From contig OZ241345.1 of assembly GCA_965200175.1 (NCBI GenBank), positions 62,001 through 126,000 on the forward strand: a DNA stretch of 64,000 nucleotides, given 5' to 3'. The notes beneath the pieces are model-generated. The model was not told the DNA's origin. It saw only the letters and a list, made by a program, of their open reading frames with translations, and searched no databases. The position numbers and the translations under genes are program-made. This DNA comes from Azophilus sp026709365 (lineage in GTDB: Bacteria; Pseudomonadota; Gammaproteobacteria; Pseudomonadales; Azotimanducaceae). Shown here one piece after another: positions 49,839-59,792 of the stretch. Every line of letters starts with the position of its first letter. Within the stretch, counting starts at the first letter, position 1.

Positions 49839-49932
49839 GCCTGTTGGAGGCGCTTGAGTCGCCCAATGAGGTGAAGGGCCGGTGAAGGCGTTGCAGGCGC
49901 TTGAGTTACTCAGCGGGGTTTGCGGCCAGTGA
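49835..49932 (+). other. two overlapping 16-codon mini-ORFs linking paaB to paaC by GTGA junctions
   Basis: GTG 49835 to TGA 49885 (VSLLEALESPNEVKGR) and GTG 49882 to TGA 49932 (VKALQALELLSGVCGQ) lie head to tail. PaaB stop/ORF1 start, ORF1 stop/ORF2 start and ORF2 stop/paaC start are all GTGA overlaps. Starts are spaced exactly 47 bases (49835, 49882, 49929), so the arrangement is two tandem 47-bp duplications of the paaC start region. Confidence 0.7.
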
Positions 49933-50669
49933 GCCTGCTGGAAGCGGTCGTCGGCTTGGGCGACGACGCCTTGGTGCTCGGCCAGCGCTTGTCCGAATGG
50001 TGCGGCAAGTCGCCGTGGCTGGAGGAGGATCTGGCCATGGCCAACACGGCTTTGGACTTTCTGGGCCGCGCCCGGCTCCTGTACGGCTACGCCGAGCGGC
50101 TCGGCGGCTGCGACGAGGATGCCTACGCCTTCCAAAGGGATGCTAGAGCGTTCACCAACCTGCAGATTTATGAGTTGCCCTGCGCCGACTTCGCCTCGGC
50201 CTGCGTTCGCCAGTTCCTGGTCGATGCGTTCGATGCGCTCCACTTGGAGGGCCTGTCCGCCAGCGCCGACGCCGAGTTGGCCGGCATTGCCGCCAAGGCC
50301 CGCAAGGAGGCGCTCTACCATCGCCGCCGATCCGCCGCTTGGCTGGTGCGGCTGGGCGATGGCACCGCCGAGAGCCGCCGCCGGATGCAGCAGGCGCTGG
50401 AGGAGCTGTGGGGCTACCACGGCGAGCTGTTCGCGCCGGTTGCGGCAGAAGCTGGCTTGGTTGCGGCCGGCGTTCTGCCGGACCGGGCCGCATTGCGTCC
50501 GGCTTGGCTTGAGGCGGTGACGGTGGCCTTGGAGGAGGCGACCTTGGAGCCGCCGCCAGCGGGCTGGGAGGCTGATGGCGGGCGGCAAGGCCTGCATACC
50601 GAGCACTTGGCCCCCATGCTGGCGGAAATGCAGCATTTGCACCGCAGCCATCCTGGAGCGCGCTGGTGA
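49929..50669 (+). CDS. paaC: phenylacetyl-CoA epoxidase structural subunit C
   Basis: Non-catalytic partner of PaaA, same ferritin-like fold without a full diiron site. The 246-residue protein shows LGDDALVLGQRLSEWCGKSP, WLEEDLAMANTALDFLGRAR and DALHLEGLSAS, with HRRRSAAWLVRLGDGT in the usual place and the C-terminal GLHTEHLAPMLAEMQHLHRS. GTG 49929 gives the family N-terminus (SLLEAVVGLGDD). The start overlaps the second mini-ORF stop, and the stop overlaps the paaD start (GTGA). Confidence 0.94.
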   Translation: MSLLEAVVGLGDDALVLGQRLSEWCGKSPWLEEDLAMANTALDFLGRARLLYGYAERLGGCDEDAYAFQRDARAFTNLQIYELPCADFASACVRQFLVDAFDALHLEGLSASADAELAGIAAKARKEALYHRRRSAAWLVRLGDGTAESRRRMQQALEELWGYHGELFAPVAAEAGLVAAGVLPDRAALRPAWLEAVTVALEEATLEPPPAGWEADGGRQGLHTEHLAPMLAEMQHLHRSHPGARW

Positions 50670-51274
50670 CGGCGCCCGTCCAGACGCCTGCGGAGGCGGC
50701 CCCACTGGGGCCGGGTTGCTCCGTCACTGGCAGCGGCGCGCCGCACTTGGATCCGTCGGAGCCTGCCGCAGCCATCCCCTTGGAGACCCCGGAGTATGCG
50801 GCCCGCTGTGCCCGTCGGCAGGCCTCGGCGCATCGGGAACTCTATGCGCTGCTCGATGCGGTGCGCGACCCAGAGCTGCCGGAACTGAGCATCTGGGACT
50901 TGGGCGTGCTGCGCGAGGTGCGGGAGGCCGGCGGCGCAATCACCGTGGCCATCACGCCCACCTACTCCGGATGCCCGGCGTTGGCGGTGATCCGGGAGGA
51001 CATCGCCGCCTGCTTGACTGCGGCGGGCTGCCAAGGGTTTGCGATCGTGGAGGAGACCCGCCCGCCCTGGACCACCGCGCTGCTGAGCCGTGCCGCCTGT
51101 GCCCAGCTGCGGGCGGGCGGCGTGGCGCCGCCGGTCACCGGCCCGGTGCGCTGCCCGGTTTGCGGCAGCGCCGAGACGGTGTTGGTCAGCGAATTCGCCT
51201 CGACCGCCTGCAAGGCGCACTATCGTTGCCGGAGCTGCTTGGAGCCGTTCGACCACTTCAAGGCTCTCAAATAG
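50666..51274 (+). CDS. paaD: PaaD, iron-sulfur-assembly-like (DUF59) factor of the epoxidase operon
   Basis: A 202-residue protein needed for maturation of the oxygenase. An N-terminal extension of about 45 low-complexity residues precedes the DUF59/SufT domain (AVRDPELPELSIWDLGVLRE...VAITPTYSGCPALAVIRED). A C-terminal zinc-ribbon-like part has CPVCGSAETVLVSEFASTAC and YRCRSCLEPFDHFK. GTG 50666 overlaps the paaC stop. The extension makes it longer than E. coli PaaD (about 165). Confidence 0.92.
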   Translation: MTAPVQTPAEAAPLGPGCSVTGSGAPHLDPSEPAAAIPLETPEYAARCARRQASAHRELYALLDAVRDPELPELSIWDLGVLREVREAGGAITVAITPTYSGCPALAVIREDIAACLTAAGCQGFAIVEETRPPWTTALLSRAACAQLRAGGVAPPVTGPVRCPVCGSAETVLVSEFASTACKAHYRCRSCLEPFDHFKALK

Positions 51275-51290
51275 GAACGCGAAGCGAAAA

Positions 51291-52367
51291 GTGAGCACTC
51301 ACGAACTTCAGGTGGCGGCGGTCGTTCCGGAAACGGAGCAGGCCGTGCGGGTGCGCTTGGCCGTGCCGGAGGCGCTGCAAGCCCGGTTCGACTTCGAGCC
51401 GGGCCAGTACCTCACCCTCACCGAGACCGTCGGCGGCGAGGAGCTGACCCGGGCCTACTCGATCTGCAGCCTGCCCGGCGAACCCTTGGAGGTGGGCATC
51501 AAGCACCTGCCCGGCGGCCGCTTCAGCGGCTATGCCAACCAGCGCTTGGCGGTCGGCGATCGGTTGCGGGTGGCGCCGCCCCGGGGGTCGTTCACCCGTG
51601 ACCCCGGCCGACTCGACGGCGTCCATTACCTGTGCATCGCCGCTGGCAGCGGCATTACGCCCATCCTGTCTATCGCGCGGGCTACGCTGGACCGCCATCC
51701 GGGCAACCGCATCACCCTGCTCTACGGCAACCGGACCACCGCCTCGATGATGTTCCGGGACGCTCTGATGGTGCTCAAGAACCGATGCATGGATCGCTTG
51801 CACTTCATTGCGGTGTTCAGCCAGGAGCTGCAGGACAACGACCTGTTCAACGGCCGCATCGACAACGCCAAGGGCGCGGAGTTCATCAAGCGCCTGCTGC
51901 CGCTGGAAAGCTTCGACGACTTCTTCCTGTGCGGGCCTGAGTCCATGGTGTCGGAGGTCGCCCGCGGGTTGCGGGGGGAGGGCGTGGCCAAGGCGCGCAT
52001 TCACGTGGAGCTCTTCTCAGCCTCCGCCGAAGATGCCGCCCGCCGCGTGTACAAGCAGGAGCAGCGGGCCAGCCGCTACGGCAGCCGAAGCTGCCAGGTG
52101 GCCATCCGCTTCCAGGGACGCCGCCACCAGTTCGACTTGGAGTGCGATGGCGAGAACCTGCTCGACCGGGCCCGCGCCCTCGGCATCGACCTGCCGTTCT
52201 CCTGCAAGGACGGCGTCTGCGCGACCTGCAAGGCGCGCCTGCTTGAGGGGCGGGTGGACATGGACGTCAACCACGCGCTCACCGAGGAGGAGCTGGCGGC
52301 GGGATACATCCTCAGCTGCCAAAGCCATCCGCTGCCGGGCGCGGTGTCCTTGGACTTCGATGCCTGA
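51291..52367 (+). CDS. paaE: phenylacetyl-CoA epoxidase reductase subunit E
   Basis: Transfers electrons from NADPH to the PaaA diiron centre. The 358-residue protein has an FAD domain (FEPGQYLTLTETVGGEELTR-AYSIC), an NAD(P) domain (AAGSGITPILSIA, CGPESMV) and a C-terminal plant-type [2Fe-2S] domain with the cysteine pattern SCKDGVCATCKARL plus the distant C of LSCQSHP. GTG 51291 begins STHELQVAAVVPET, the usual N-terminus. It ends the paaABCDE unit; later pathway genes (paaG, Z, J, H, F, K) are not in the window. Confidence 0.95.
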   Translation: MSTHELQVAAVVPETEQAVRVRLAVPEALQARFDFEPGQYLTLTETVGGEELTRAYSICSLPGEPLEVGIKHLPGGRFSGYANQRLAVGDRLRVAPPRGSFTRDPGRLDGVHYLCIAAGSGITPILSIARATLDRHPGNRITLLYGNRTTASMMFRDALMVLKNRCMDRLHFIAVFSQELQDNDLFNGRIDNAKGAEFIKRLLPLESFDDFFLCGPESMVSEVARGLRGEGVAKARIHVELFSASAEDAARRVYKQEQRASRYGSRSCQVAIRFQGRRHQFDLECDGENLLDRARALGIDLPFSCKDGVCATCKARLLEGRVDMDVNHALTEEELAAGYILSCQSHPLPGAVSLDFDA

Positions 52368-52385
52368 GCCCCCAAAGCCCTCCAA

Positions 52386-52468
52386 TGTGCGGGCTTAGGA
52401 AACATTTCGCAATCTGGCCCATGCAACGGGCGCGGAGTTTCGCGCCAGCGAAACGCCAACCGCGACCG
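52386..52468 (-). repeat. 95-bp palindromic repeat, copy R9 (stem 1 truncated)
   Basis: The conserved end reads TGTGCGGGCTTAGGAAACAT on the plus strand. Stem 2 is GGAGTTTCGC...GCGAAACGCC. Stem 1 is cut to CGCGACCG where R10 begins. Tandem with R10 between paaE and ftsH. Confidence 0.7.
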
Positions 52469-52556
52469 CAAAACATATCGCAATCTGGCCCAAGCGACGC
52501 GCGGGGTTTCGCGCAGCGAAACGCCAACCGCCTCTCGCCCTCTGGGCGAGAGGCGC
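52469..52556 (-). repeat. 95-bp palindromic repeat, copy R10
   Basis: Stem 1 is CGCCTCTCGCCC...GGGCGAGAGGCG (52529-52555), the same stem type as R2, and stem 2 is GGGGTTTCGC...GCGAAACGCC. Located about 110 bases upstream of the ftsH start. Confidence 0.7.
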
Positions 52557-52666
52557 GTTTGCGGGACAGAACGCTAGTGGTGTAGGCTTCGCCCGGTTAA
52601 GCAATCAAGTTAGGCGGAGCGGTTGGGCCGTATTGGGCCAACCCAGCTCCGAAGTGAGGCAATCCC

Positions 52667-54565
<1,899 letters not shown>

Positions 54566-54639
54566 CGAGCTTCCCAAGCCCAAGGGAACGACGCCCTCGG
54601 CGTCGGCTTGGAAGCCTTTGCGGTGTTGGGCATGAACCG

Positions 54640-55980
54640 GTGGGCGTGAGCCATAAGCACTTTGGAACCGACGGCATCCGCGGCGCGGTTGGGCGTTTCC
54701 CCATCACGCCGGAGTTTTGCCTGCGGCTCGGTTGGGCGGTGGGCAAGGTGTTCGCGCGGCAAGGCAGCAGCCGCATCCTCATCGGCAAGGACACGCGCAT
54801 TTCCGGCTACATGCTGGAGTCGGTGCTGGAGTCTGGCTTGGTTTCCGCAGGAGCCGACGTCAGCCTCATGGGGCCCATGCCGACCCCGGCGGTGGCCTAC
54901 CTGACCCGCACATTGCGTGCCGACGCGGGCATTGTGGTCAGCGCTTCCCACAATCCCTACAGCGACAACGGCATCAAGTTCTTCAACGGCGACGGCAACA
55001 AGCTTGATGACGGCATCGAGGCGGAGATTGAGCGGCAGTTGGGCGTCGAGATGGTCTGCGCCCCCTCGGACCGGCTCGGCCGGGCGTCGCGAATCGAGGA
55101 CGCCGCCGGACGCTACATCGAGTTCTGCAAGGCCACGGCCGGCCGCGGCTTTCGCCTGCATGGCCTGCGCATCGTGCTCGATTGCGCCCACGGCGCCACC
55201 TATCACGTCGCGCCGGGGGTGTTCGAGGAGCTTGGCGCGGAAATCACCGTGATCGGCGCCTCCCCCAACGGCTTCAACATCAACGCCAGCCGCGGCTCCT
55301 CCCATCCACGGCATCTGGCGGGTAAAGTGCGGGAACTGGGCGCCGATCTGGGCATCGCCTTCGACGGCGACGGCGACCGGGTGATCATGGTCGATGCCCA
55401 GGGCGAGGTCGTTGATGGGGATGAATTGCTTTACCTGATTGCCAGCCATCGGCAGCGCCAGGGCGTGCTGGAGGGCGGCGTGGTCGGCACGGTCATGTCG
55501 AACCGCGGCCTGGAGCGGGCGCTGGCGCGCTTGGGCATCCCCTTCGCCCGGTCCGCCGTGGGCGACCGCTACGTTCTGGAGATGTTGCGTCGGAAGGGCT
55601 GGAGCCTGGGCGGTGAGTCCTCCGGCCACATCCTCTGCCTGGACTTGACGACCACCGGCGATGGCATCGTCTCCGCCTTGCAGGCTCTGGTGCTCATGGT
55701 GGAGTCCGGCCAAGCCCTGCATGCGCTCAAGCGGGGCATGGCCAAGCTGCCGCAGGCGATGGTCAACGTGGCGGTCAACGGCGCGCCGACCGCGAGCGTC
55801 TGTGAACGGGCAGCCCCGATCCTGCGCCGAAGGGAACGGGCGCTGGGCGATGACTACCGTGTGCTGATCCGCCCTTCCGGCACGGAACCCGTGGTCCGGG
55901 TGATGGTCGAGGGCGATGACGCCCAGGACGTGGCCACCATCGCGGCGGAGTTTGCGGGGGTCATCGAGAAAGCCGTATAG
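54640..55980 (+). CDS. glmM: phosphoglucosamine mutase
   Basis: Converts glucosamine 6-phosphate to glucosamine 1-phosphate for peptidoglycan and lipopolysaccharide precursors. The 446-residue protein shows FGTDGIRGAVG at the N-terminus, the phosphoserine loop VVSASHNPYSDNG (Ser near 102), the metal loop AFDGDGDRV, the sugar loop GGESSGHILCLD, and the phosphate site LIRPSGTEPVVRV. The GTG at 54640 is used; GTG 54646 is an alternative. It lies between ftsH and tpiA, all on one strand. Confidence 0.97.
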   Translation: MGVSHKHFGTDGIRGAVGRFPITPEFCLRLGWAVGKVFARQGSSRILIGKDTRISGYMLESVLESGLVSAGADVSLMGPMPTPAVAYLTRTLRADAGIVVSASHNPYSDNGIKFFNGDGNKLDDGIEAEIERQLGVEMVCAPSDRLGRASRIEDAAGRYIEFCKATAGRGFRLHGLRIVLDCAHGATYHVAPGVFEELGAEITVIGASPNGFNINASRGSSHPRHLAGKVRELGADLGIAFDGDGDRVIMVDAQGEVVDGDELLYLIASHRQRQGVLEGGVVGTVMSNRGLERALARLGIPFARSAVGDRYVLEMLRRKGWSLGGESSGHILCLDLTTTGDGIVSALQALVLMVESGQALHALKRGMAKLPQAMVNVAVNGAPTASVCERAAPILRRRERALGDDYRVLIRPSGTEPVVRVMVEGDDAQDVATIAAEFAGVIEKAV

Positions 55981-56019
55981 GGGTAGAATGTCGCCCCACC
56001 CCGCAGTCGAGGGTTAGCG

Positions 56020-56769
56020 ATGCGCCGTTCAATCGTTGCCGGCAATTGGAAGATGCACGGATCGCGGGCGTCCGTGGCCGGCTTCTGCGAGGCGTTGCGC
56101 GGGGCGCGTCTTGGCGCGGATTTGGAAGTGTTGGTTTTTCCGCCGGTCGCCTACTTGGGTCAATTTGCCGAGGGGGTCAGGGACGTTGGCGTCGCCGTGG
56201 GCGCCCAGGATCTGCATCCGGCTGCGCAAGGGCCCCACACCGGCGACGTGTCCGGCGCCATGATTGCCGAACTCGGCGGGCGCTGGGCGTTGACCGGGCA
56301 TTCCGAACGCCGCAGCGAGCATGGCGAGAGCGATGCGCTGGTGGCGGCCAAGTTCGGCGCGGCGCTCGGTGCGGGCCTCAAGCCCATTCTCTGCGTTGGC
56401 GAGACGTTGGCGCAGCGGCAGGCCGGGAAGGCGGAGTCGGTGGTGGCCAAGCAGGTTCAGGCGGTGATCGAGGCGGTTGGCGTCGATGGCGTTGCCCAGG
56501 GCGCGGTCGCCTACGAGCCGGTTTGGGCGATCGGCACCGGCGAGACAGCGGCACCCGACGATGCGGCGGCCATGCACCGCGTGGTTCGGGAAACCATCGC
56601 CGCTGCGGACGGCGCCTTGGCGGGGTCGATCCGGGTGCTGTACGGCGGCAGCGTCAATCCGCATAATGCCGCCGCGTTGTTCAGCGAGCCGGACATAGAC
56701 GGCGGGCTGATCGGCGGCGCCTCATTGCAGGCGGAGAGCTTTCTGGCCATAGTGGCGGCGGCCGCCTGA
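56020..56769 (+). CDS. tpiA: triosephosphate isomerase
   Basis: Interconverts dihydroxyacetone phosphate and glyceraldehyde 3-phosphate. In the 249-residue TIM barrel, substrate residues lie in AGNWKMH, catalytic His in TGHSERR and catalytic Glu in AYEPVWAIGTG; the phosphate loop YGGSVNPHNA and GGLIGGASL complete the site. It lies 39 bases after glmM. Its product-side partner gpsA also occurs in the window. Confidence 0.97.
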   Translation: MRRSIVAGNWKMHGSRASVAGFCEALRGARLGADLEVLVFPPVAYLGQFAEGVRDVGVAVGAQDLHPAAQGPHTGDVSGAMIAELGGRWALTGHSERRSEHGESDALVAAKFGAALGAGLKPILCVGETLAQRQAGKAESVVAKQVQAVIEAVGVDGVAQGAVAYEPVWAIGTGETAAPDDAAAMHRVVRETIAAADGALAGSIRVLYGGSVNPHNAAALFSEPDIDGGLIGGASLQAESFLAIVAAAA

Positions 56770-56811
56770 GGGACGAAGGCGGGCAGCGAGGACAGGATAG
56801 GGGTTGCGAAC

Positions 56812-57168
56812 GTGGACATCACGACTTTTGAAACCGTGTTGATGATGCTGTTGGTGCTTGTCGCCTTGGCTTTGGGCGGCTTGGTGCTCTTGCAGCAGGG
56901 CCGCGGCGCGGATGCGGGGGCGGCATTTGGCTCCGGGGCGTCGAACACGATGTTCGGCAGCGGCGGCTCCGCCTCCTTCCTGGTCAAGGTCACGGCTTGG
57001 CTGGCGGTGGGCTTTTTCGTGATTTCCTTTGGCTTGGCCTGGTTCGCCAAGGAGCGGGCCACCGGGCTGCAGGACGTTGGCGTGCCCATCGTGGCCGATC
57101 CGGTCGAGTCCTCCGAGCCATTGACTTCCGGCGACGAGGAATTAGATTCGGGCATCCCTGACGTTTAG
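56812..57168 (+). CDS. secG: protein translocase subunit SecG
   Basis: Auxiliary membrane subunit of the SecYEG channel. The 118-residue protein has two membrane helices (about 5-24 and 60-80) around the conserved loop LLQQGRGADAGAAFGSGAS, which matches SecG, then an acidic C-terminal tail. It starts at GTG 56812 (VDITTFETVLMMLLVL). It lies between tpiA and tRNA-Leu(GAG), the conserved gammaproteobacterial order. Confidence 0.95.
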   Translation: MDITTFETVLMMLLVLVALALGGLVLLQQGRGADAGAAFGSGASNTMFGSGGSASFLVKVTAWLAVGFFVISFGLAWFAKERATGLQDVGVPIVADPVESSEPLTSGDEELDSGIPDV

Positions 57169-57208
57169 GTCCATGGAAGGCGCGGTCAGCAAGCCATCGC
57201 GCAACAAT

Positions 57209-57295
57209 GCCGAAGTGGCGGAATTGGTAGACGCGCTGCCTTGAGGGGGCAGTGGGCGAAAGCCCGTGCGAGTTCGAGTCTCGCCTTCGGCACCA
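57209..57295 (+). tRNA. tRNA-Leu (anticodon GAG), CCA encoded
   Basis: An 87-nt class II tRNA: acceptor GCCGAAG/CTTCGGC, D-arm TGGCGGAATTGGTAGACG, anticodon loop TTGAGGG (GAG), long variable arm GTGGGCGAAAGCCCGT, T-arm GCGAGTTCGAGTCTCGC and encoded CCA. Position 41 bases after secG is the usual one for this tRNA in gammaproteobacteria. Confidence 0.95.
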
Positions 57296-57377
57296 GCATC
57301 CAGTCCGGCTCAGTCCGGGTTGTCGCCCCCGACGGCCTGTCGGAGCCACCGACGTTTGCGGGTTCAAGTTTCCCAAT

Positions 57378-57456
57378 CGAGGGCGGGACGCCCTCCGCTC
57401 CGGGAATCGGCTGGGTTCGGGCGACAGCCCCCGGAGATAAGGGCGTCCCGCCCTCG
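57378..57456. repeat. 79-bp palindrome built on the GAGGGC hairpin
   Basis: CGAGGGCGGGACGCCCT (57378-57394) and AGGGCGTCCCGCCCTCG (57440-57456) are a perfect 17-bp inverted repeat; each arm itself contains a small hairpin. The interior has matching CTCCGGG/CCCGGAG arms. It resembles the core of MITE copies M2 and M3 but lacks their terminal repeats. Confidence 0.6.
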
Positions 57457-57574
57457 AAACGAACCGAGTGGCTCGGGCCAACAAGGCCAGCTGAAGCTGG
57501 CCTATTGGCCTGAATGGGGATTTGCGGCGGGCGCAACTCGGCGAGCCTGCGCCGCTCGGTGCTACCATGTGCCG

Positions 57575-57841
57575 ATGTTTGCGCACACCTTCACTTACCG
57601 CGGCCGGGACTTCGCCGTTCGCCAGACCGCAGAGGGCGAGTTGGCGTTGATGCTCGGCAAGGTGGTGCGCAAGACCTGTCCGCCTTCCGACCACGAGCCT
57701 CAATACCTATGGACCAACGTGGAATTGGAATGGGAGGAGCATCACTACATCGAAGCGCGGTATTGGGCGGCCAGTGGGCGGCTGCGCATCACGGCCAACG
57801 GCCGGACCCTGCACGATGGCGCATTCGATGGGGCATGTTAG
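57575..57841 (+). CDS. small hypothetical protein
   Basis: An 88-residue soluble protein starting at ATG 57575 (MFAHTFTYRGRDFAVRQTAE). The beta-rich middle has LWTNVELEWEEHHYIEARYW and then RLRITANGRTLHDGAF. No family is recognised and no signal peptide is visible. An ATG 8 bases earlier is in another frame. Codon use matches the chromosome, so I consider it real. It is followed by the MITE copy M3. Confidence 0.6.
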   Translation: MFAHTFTYRGRDFAVRQTAEGELALMLGKVVRKTCPPSDHEPQYLWTNVELEWEEHHYIEARYWAASGRLRITANGRTLHDGAFDGAC

Positions 57842-57927
57842 CGCTCGAACCTCGCTCCATCCACCAGACCGTCAACCTGCAATCGGGGGCCCGGATTCGA
57901 TGGGATTGCCGCATTGGAGCAACGGAG

Positions 57928-58140
57928 GCTAGCGGCCCAGTTTGACTTTGGCTGGGCTTGAGCGGCTGGCGCTCTGACGAGCGCCTCCGTGAGGGCGCGA
58001 ACGCGCACCTTCGCTGCGTGTCGATTCGTGATGCCCTCGCTCCGGGGCGAAACGCCCGCTTCAGGCGAGATCCCCGGAGCGAGGGCGTCCCGCCCTCGAC
58101 CGAATCACGACGATGACGTGAGTCAAACTGAGCCACTGCC
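57928..58140. mobile_element. MITE-like element, copy M3 (213 bp) with 8-bp target duplication
   Basis: The left end GCTAGCGGCCCAGTTTGACT (57928-57947) and right end AGTCAAACTGAGCCACTGCC (58121-58140) are inverted repeats with four mismatches. CAACGGAG flanks it directly on both sides (57920-57927 and 58141-58148). Interior about 30 bases longer than M2. It ends 15 bases before the GTG of the DUF2087 gene. No coding capacity. Confidence 0.85.
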
Positions 58141-58155
58141 CAACGGAGGTCTCCG

Positions 58156-58569
58156 GTGCAGGAAAGAGAAACCGGCTCGGGGAGTCCCGAAGCAGTGCTG
58201 CGCAACTTGCTCCGCACCGGCGCCCTCCAAGGGCTGCCCACCCATCCCCAAGTCTTGGACACCCTGCTCGCCGTGGCCACGGGCGGCCTCGCCCGACAGC
58301 GCCCTTACGCGGAGCGGGAAGTCAACGAGACCCTCTCGGCATGGCTGGAGTCCGCGCGCACCAAGGTGGACCATGTGACGCTGCGCCGACGGATGGTGGA
58401 TCTTGGGTTCCTCAAGCGGACAGCGGACGGATCAAGGTACTACTTGAACTTTGGGCGGGTGATGAGCGTCCTTGGCGACCCCCCCGTCGAAATCGACGTT
58501 GGGGCGATGGTCGATGACATCGCGCGGGAACGCGCAGCCCGCAAGAACGCCCACGGCCATCGGGGCTGA
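58156..58569 (+). CDS. DUF2087-domain protein
   Basis: A 137-residue soluble protein. From about residue 25 it matches the DUF2087 winged-helix-like domain: QVLDTLLAVATGGLARQRPY, AEREVNETLSAWL, then VTLRRRMVDLGFLKRTADGS, RYYLNFGRVM. This domain often appears in small putative transcription regulators. The start is taken as GTG 58156, just after the M3 target duplication, so the element may have replaced its upstream region. Function unknown. Confidence 0.7.
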   Translation: MQERETGSGSPEAVLRNLLRTGALQGLPTHPQVLDTLLAVATGGLARQRPYAEREVNETLSAWLESARTKVDHVTLRRRMVDLGFLKRTADGSRYYLNFGRVMSVLGDPPVEIDVGAMVDDIARERAARKNAHGHRG

Positions 58570-58787
58570 ACGGCGGAGCCACTGCCCCCGTCCCCGCTGC
58601 GAGGCGAATGTCCCATGGATGTCGAGACGCTCGAAGGTCGCTCGAAGGTCAGTGCTTCTCCGAACACGCTCCGGGCAAGGGCTGGCGAACCCTTCAGGCT
58701 TCCCAACCACTGGCATCGCGAGGCATTGGGAGGAAGGCGGGTTGCTATACTTTGCGGGTGGTCAAACTGTCGAGCAAGTCCGCGGCA

Positions 58788-59567
58788 ATGAGCGCCGAGA
58801 CCTATCCCCCAGCATCATCAGCGCCTTCCGCTTTGGAGCGCGACGGCTACTTCGTGGCAAGGGGGTTGGTTGATGCGGCCTTGATTGAAGAGGTTCGCGC
58901 AGCGGTTGGGACGGCATTGCGGCCGCTGATGGGGCCAGTCGAGTTTGAGGCGGAGGTGGGCTACCCCGGCGCCCCTGCCCACCTTGAATCCCCGGGCGGT
59001 CGCACACCGCGCCGACTGCTGCACGCCGCCTCCAGATTTCCAGCGCTTGGCGACTGGGCGCGCAGCGTCGCGGTGGCCAACCTGCTCAAGCCCTGGCTGG
59101 GTGCTGCGGCGCTGCTGTCCCAGTGCCACCACAACTGCGTGATGACCAAGCACCCCGGCTACAGCAGCGCCACGCTGTGGCATCAGGACATTCGCTACTG
59201 GTCCTTCGACCGTCCCGAACTGGTGTCCCTCTGGCTGGCGCTGGGCGAGGAGAACAGCCGCAATGGCGCGCTCAGCATCATTCCCGGCAGCCACCGGCTG
59301 CATCTTGACCGGGGACGCTTCGATCGAGACCTGTTCCTGCGCCCTGACCTCAAGGAGAACAAGGCGCTCATCCGCCGTTCCCGGGAGGTGGCCTTAGCGC
59401 CCGGCGACGTGTTGTTCTTCCACTGCCGGGCCATGCACGCCGCCGGCGTCAACCGCAGCGACCGGATCAAGCTGTCCTGCGTGTTCACCTATCACGCAGC
59501 CGACAACCGGCCGATCCCCAGCACGCGTTCCGACCGCTATCCGGGGCTGCCGTTGCGGCAAGGGTGA
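58788..59567 (+). CDS. phytanoyl-CoA dioxygenase (PhyH) family protein
   Basis: A 259-residue Fe(II)/2-oxoglutarate-dependent oxygenase. The iron ligands HxD lie in TLWHQDIRYWS and the distal His in CRAMHAAGVNRS; ARG-type 2-oxoglutarate contact is RSDRIKLSCVF. SIIPGSHRLHLD is a family signature. Such enzymes hydroxylate lipids or small metabolites; substrate unknown. ATG 58788 is chosen; GTG 58758 in the same frame would add 10 residues. It stands alone between the DUF2087 gene and the giant surface protein. Confidence 0.85.
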   Translation: MSAETYPPASSAPSALERDGYFVARGLVDAALIEEVRAAVGTALRPLMGPVEFEAEVGYPGAPAHLESPGGRTPRRLLHAASRFPALGDWARSVAVANLLKPWLGAAALLSQCHHNCVMTKHPGYSSATLWHQDIRYWSFDRPELVSLWLALGEENSRNGALSIIPGSHRLHLDRGRFDRDLFLRPDLKENKALIRRSREVALAPGDVLFFHCRAMHAAGVNRSDRIKLSCVFTYHAADNRPIPSTRSDRYPGLPLRQG

Positions 59568-59747
59568 CGCTGAGGCAAGACCAAACTTGACGAGGCGGCG
59601 CGAATGATTCGCGTCAGGCAGTGCCGAGGATTGCTTGCCGGAACGGGCCTTTCCTGAAGCTAACCTGAATTGTCAGGATCATGTCAGTTTTTGCAGTGGA
59701 GCACGGAAGGTGGCACGAGGTGTTCCGACGACGGCGCGAGTATTAAG

Positions 59748-59753
59748 TATAAT
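59748..59753 (+). promoter_or_regulatory. candidate -10 element of the surface-protein gene
   Basis: TATAAT at 59748-59753 is a perfect sigma70 -10 hexamer, 40 bases before ATG 59793. No good -35 hexamer is visible at the expected distance (TTCCGA at 59723 is weak). The call rests on the hexamer and position only. Confidence 0.3.
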
Positions 59754-59792
59754 TGCCCGGCATTGAGGCGAACGTCAGAGGAGTTTTCGTCC

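Noticed and set aside
54566..54639. folP (dihydropteroate synthase) between ftsH and glmM, as in E. coli
   Set aside because: Only 74 bases separate the two genes here, so folP is absent from this position.
57266..57574. N-terminal extension of the 88-residue hypothetical protein into the tRNA-Leu
   Set aside because: The extension translates the tRNA T-arm and the 79-bp palindrome; ATG 57575 is the reasonable start.
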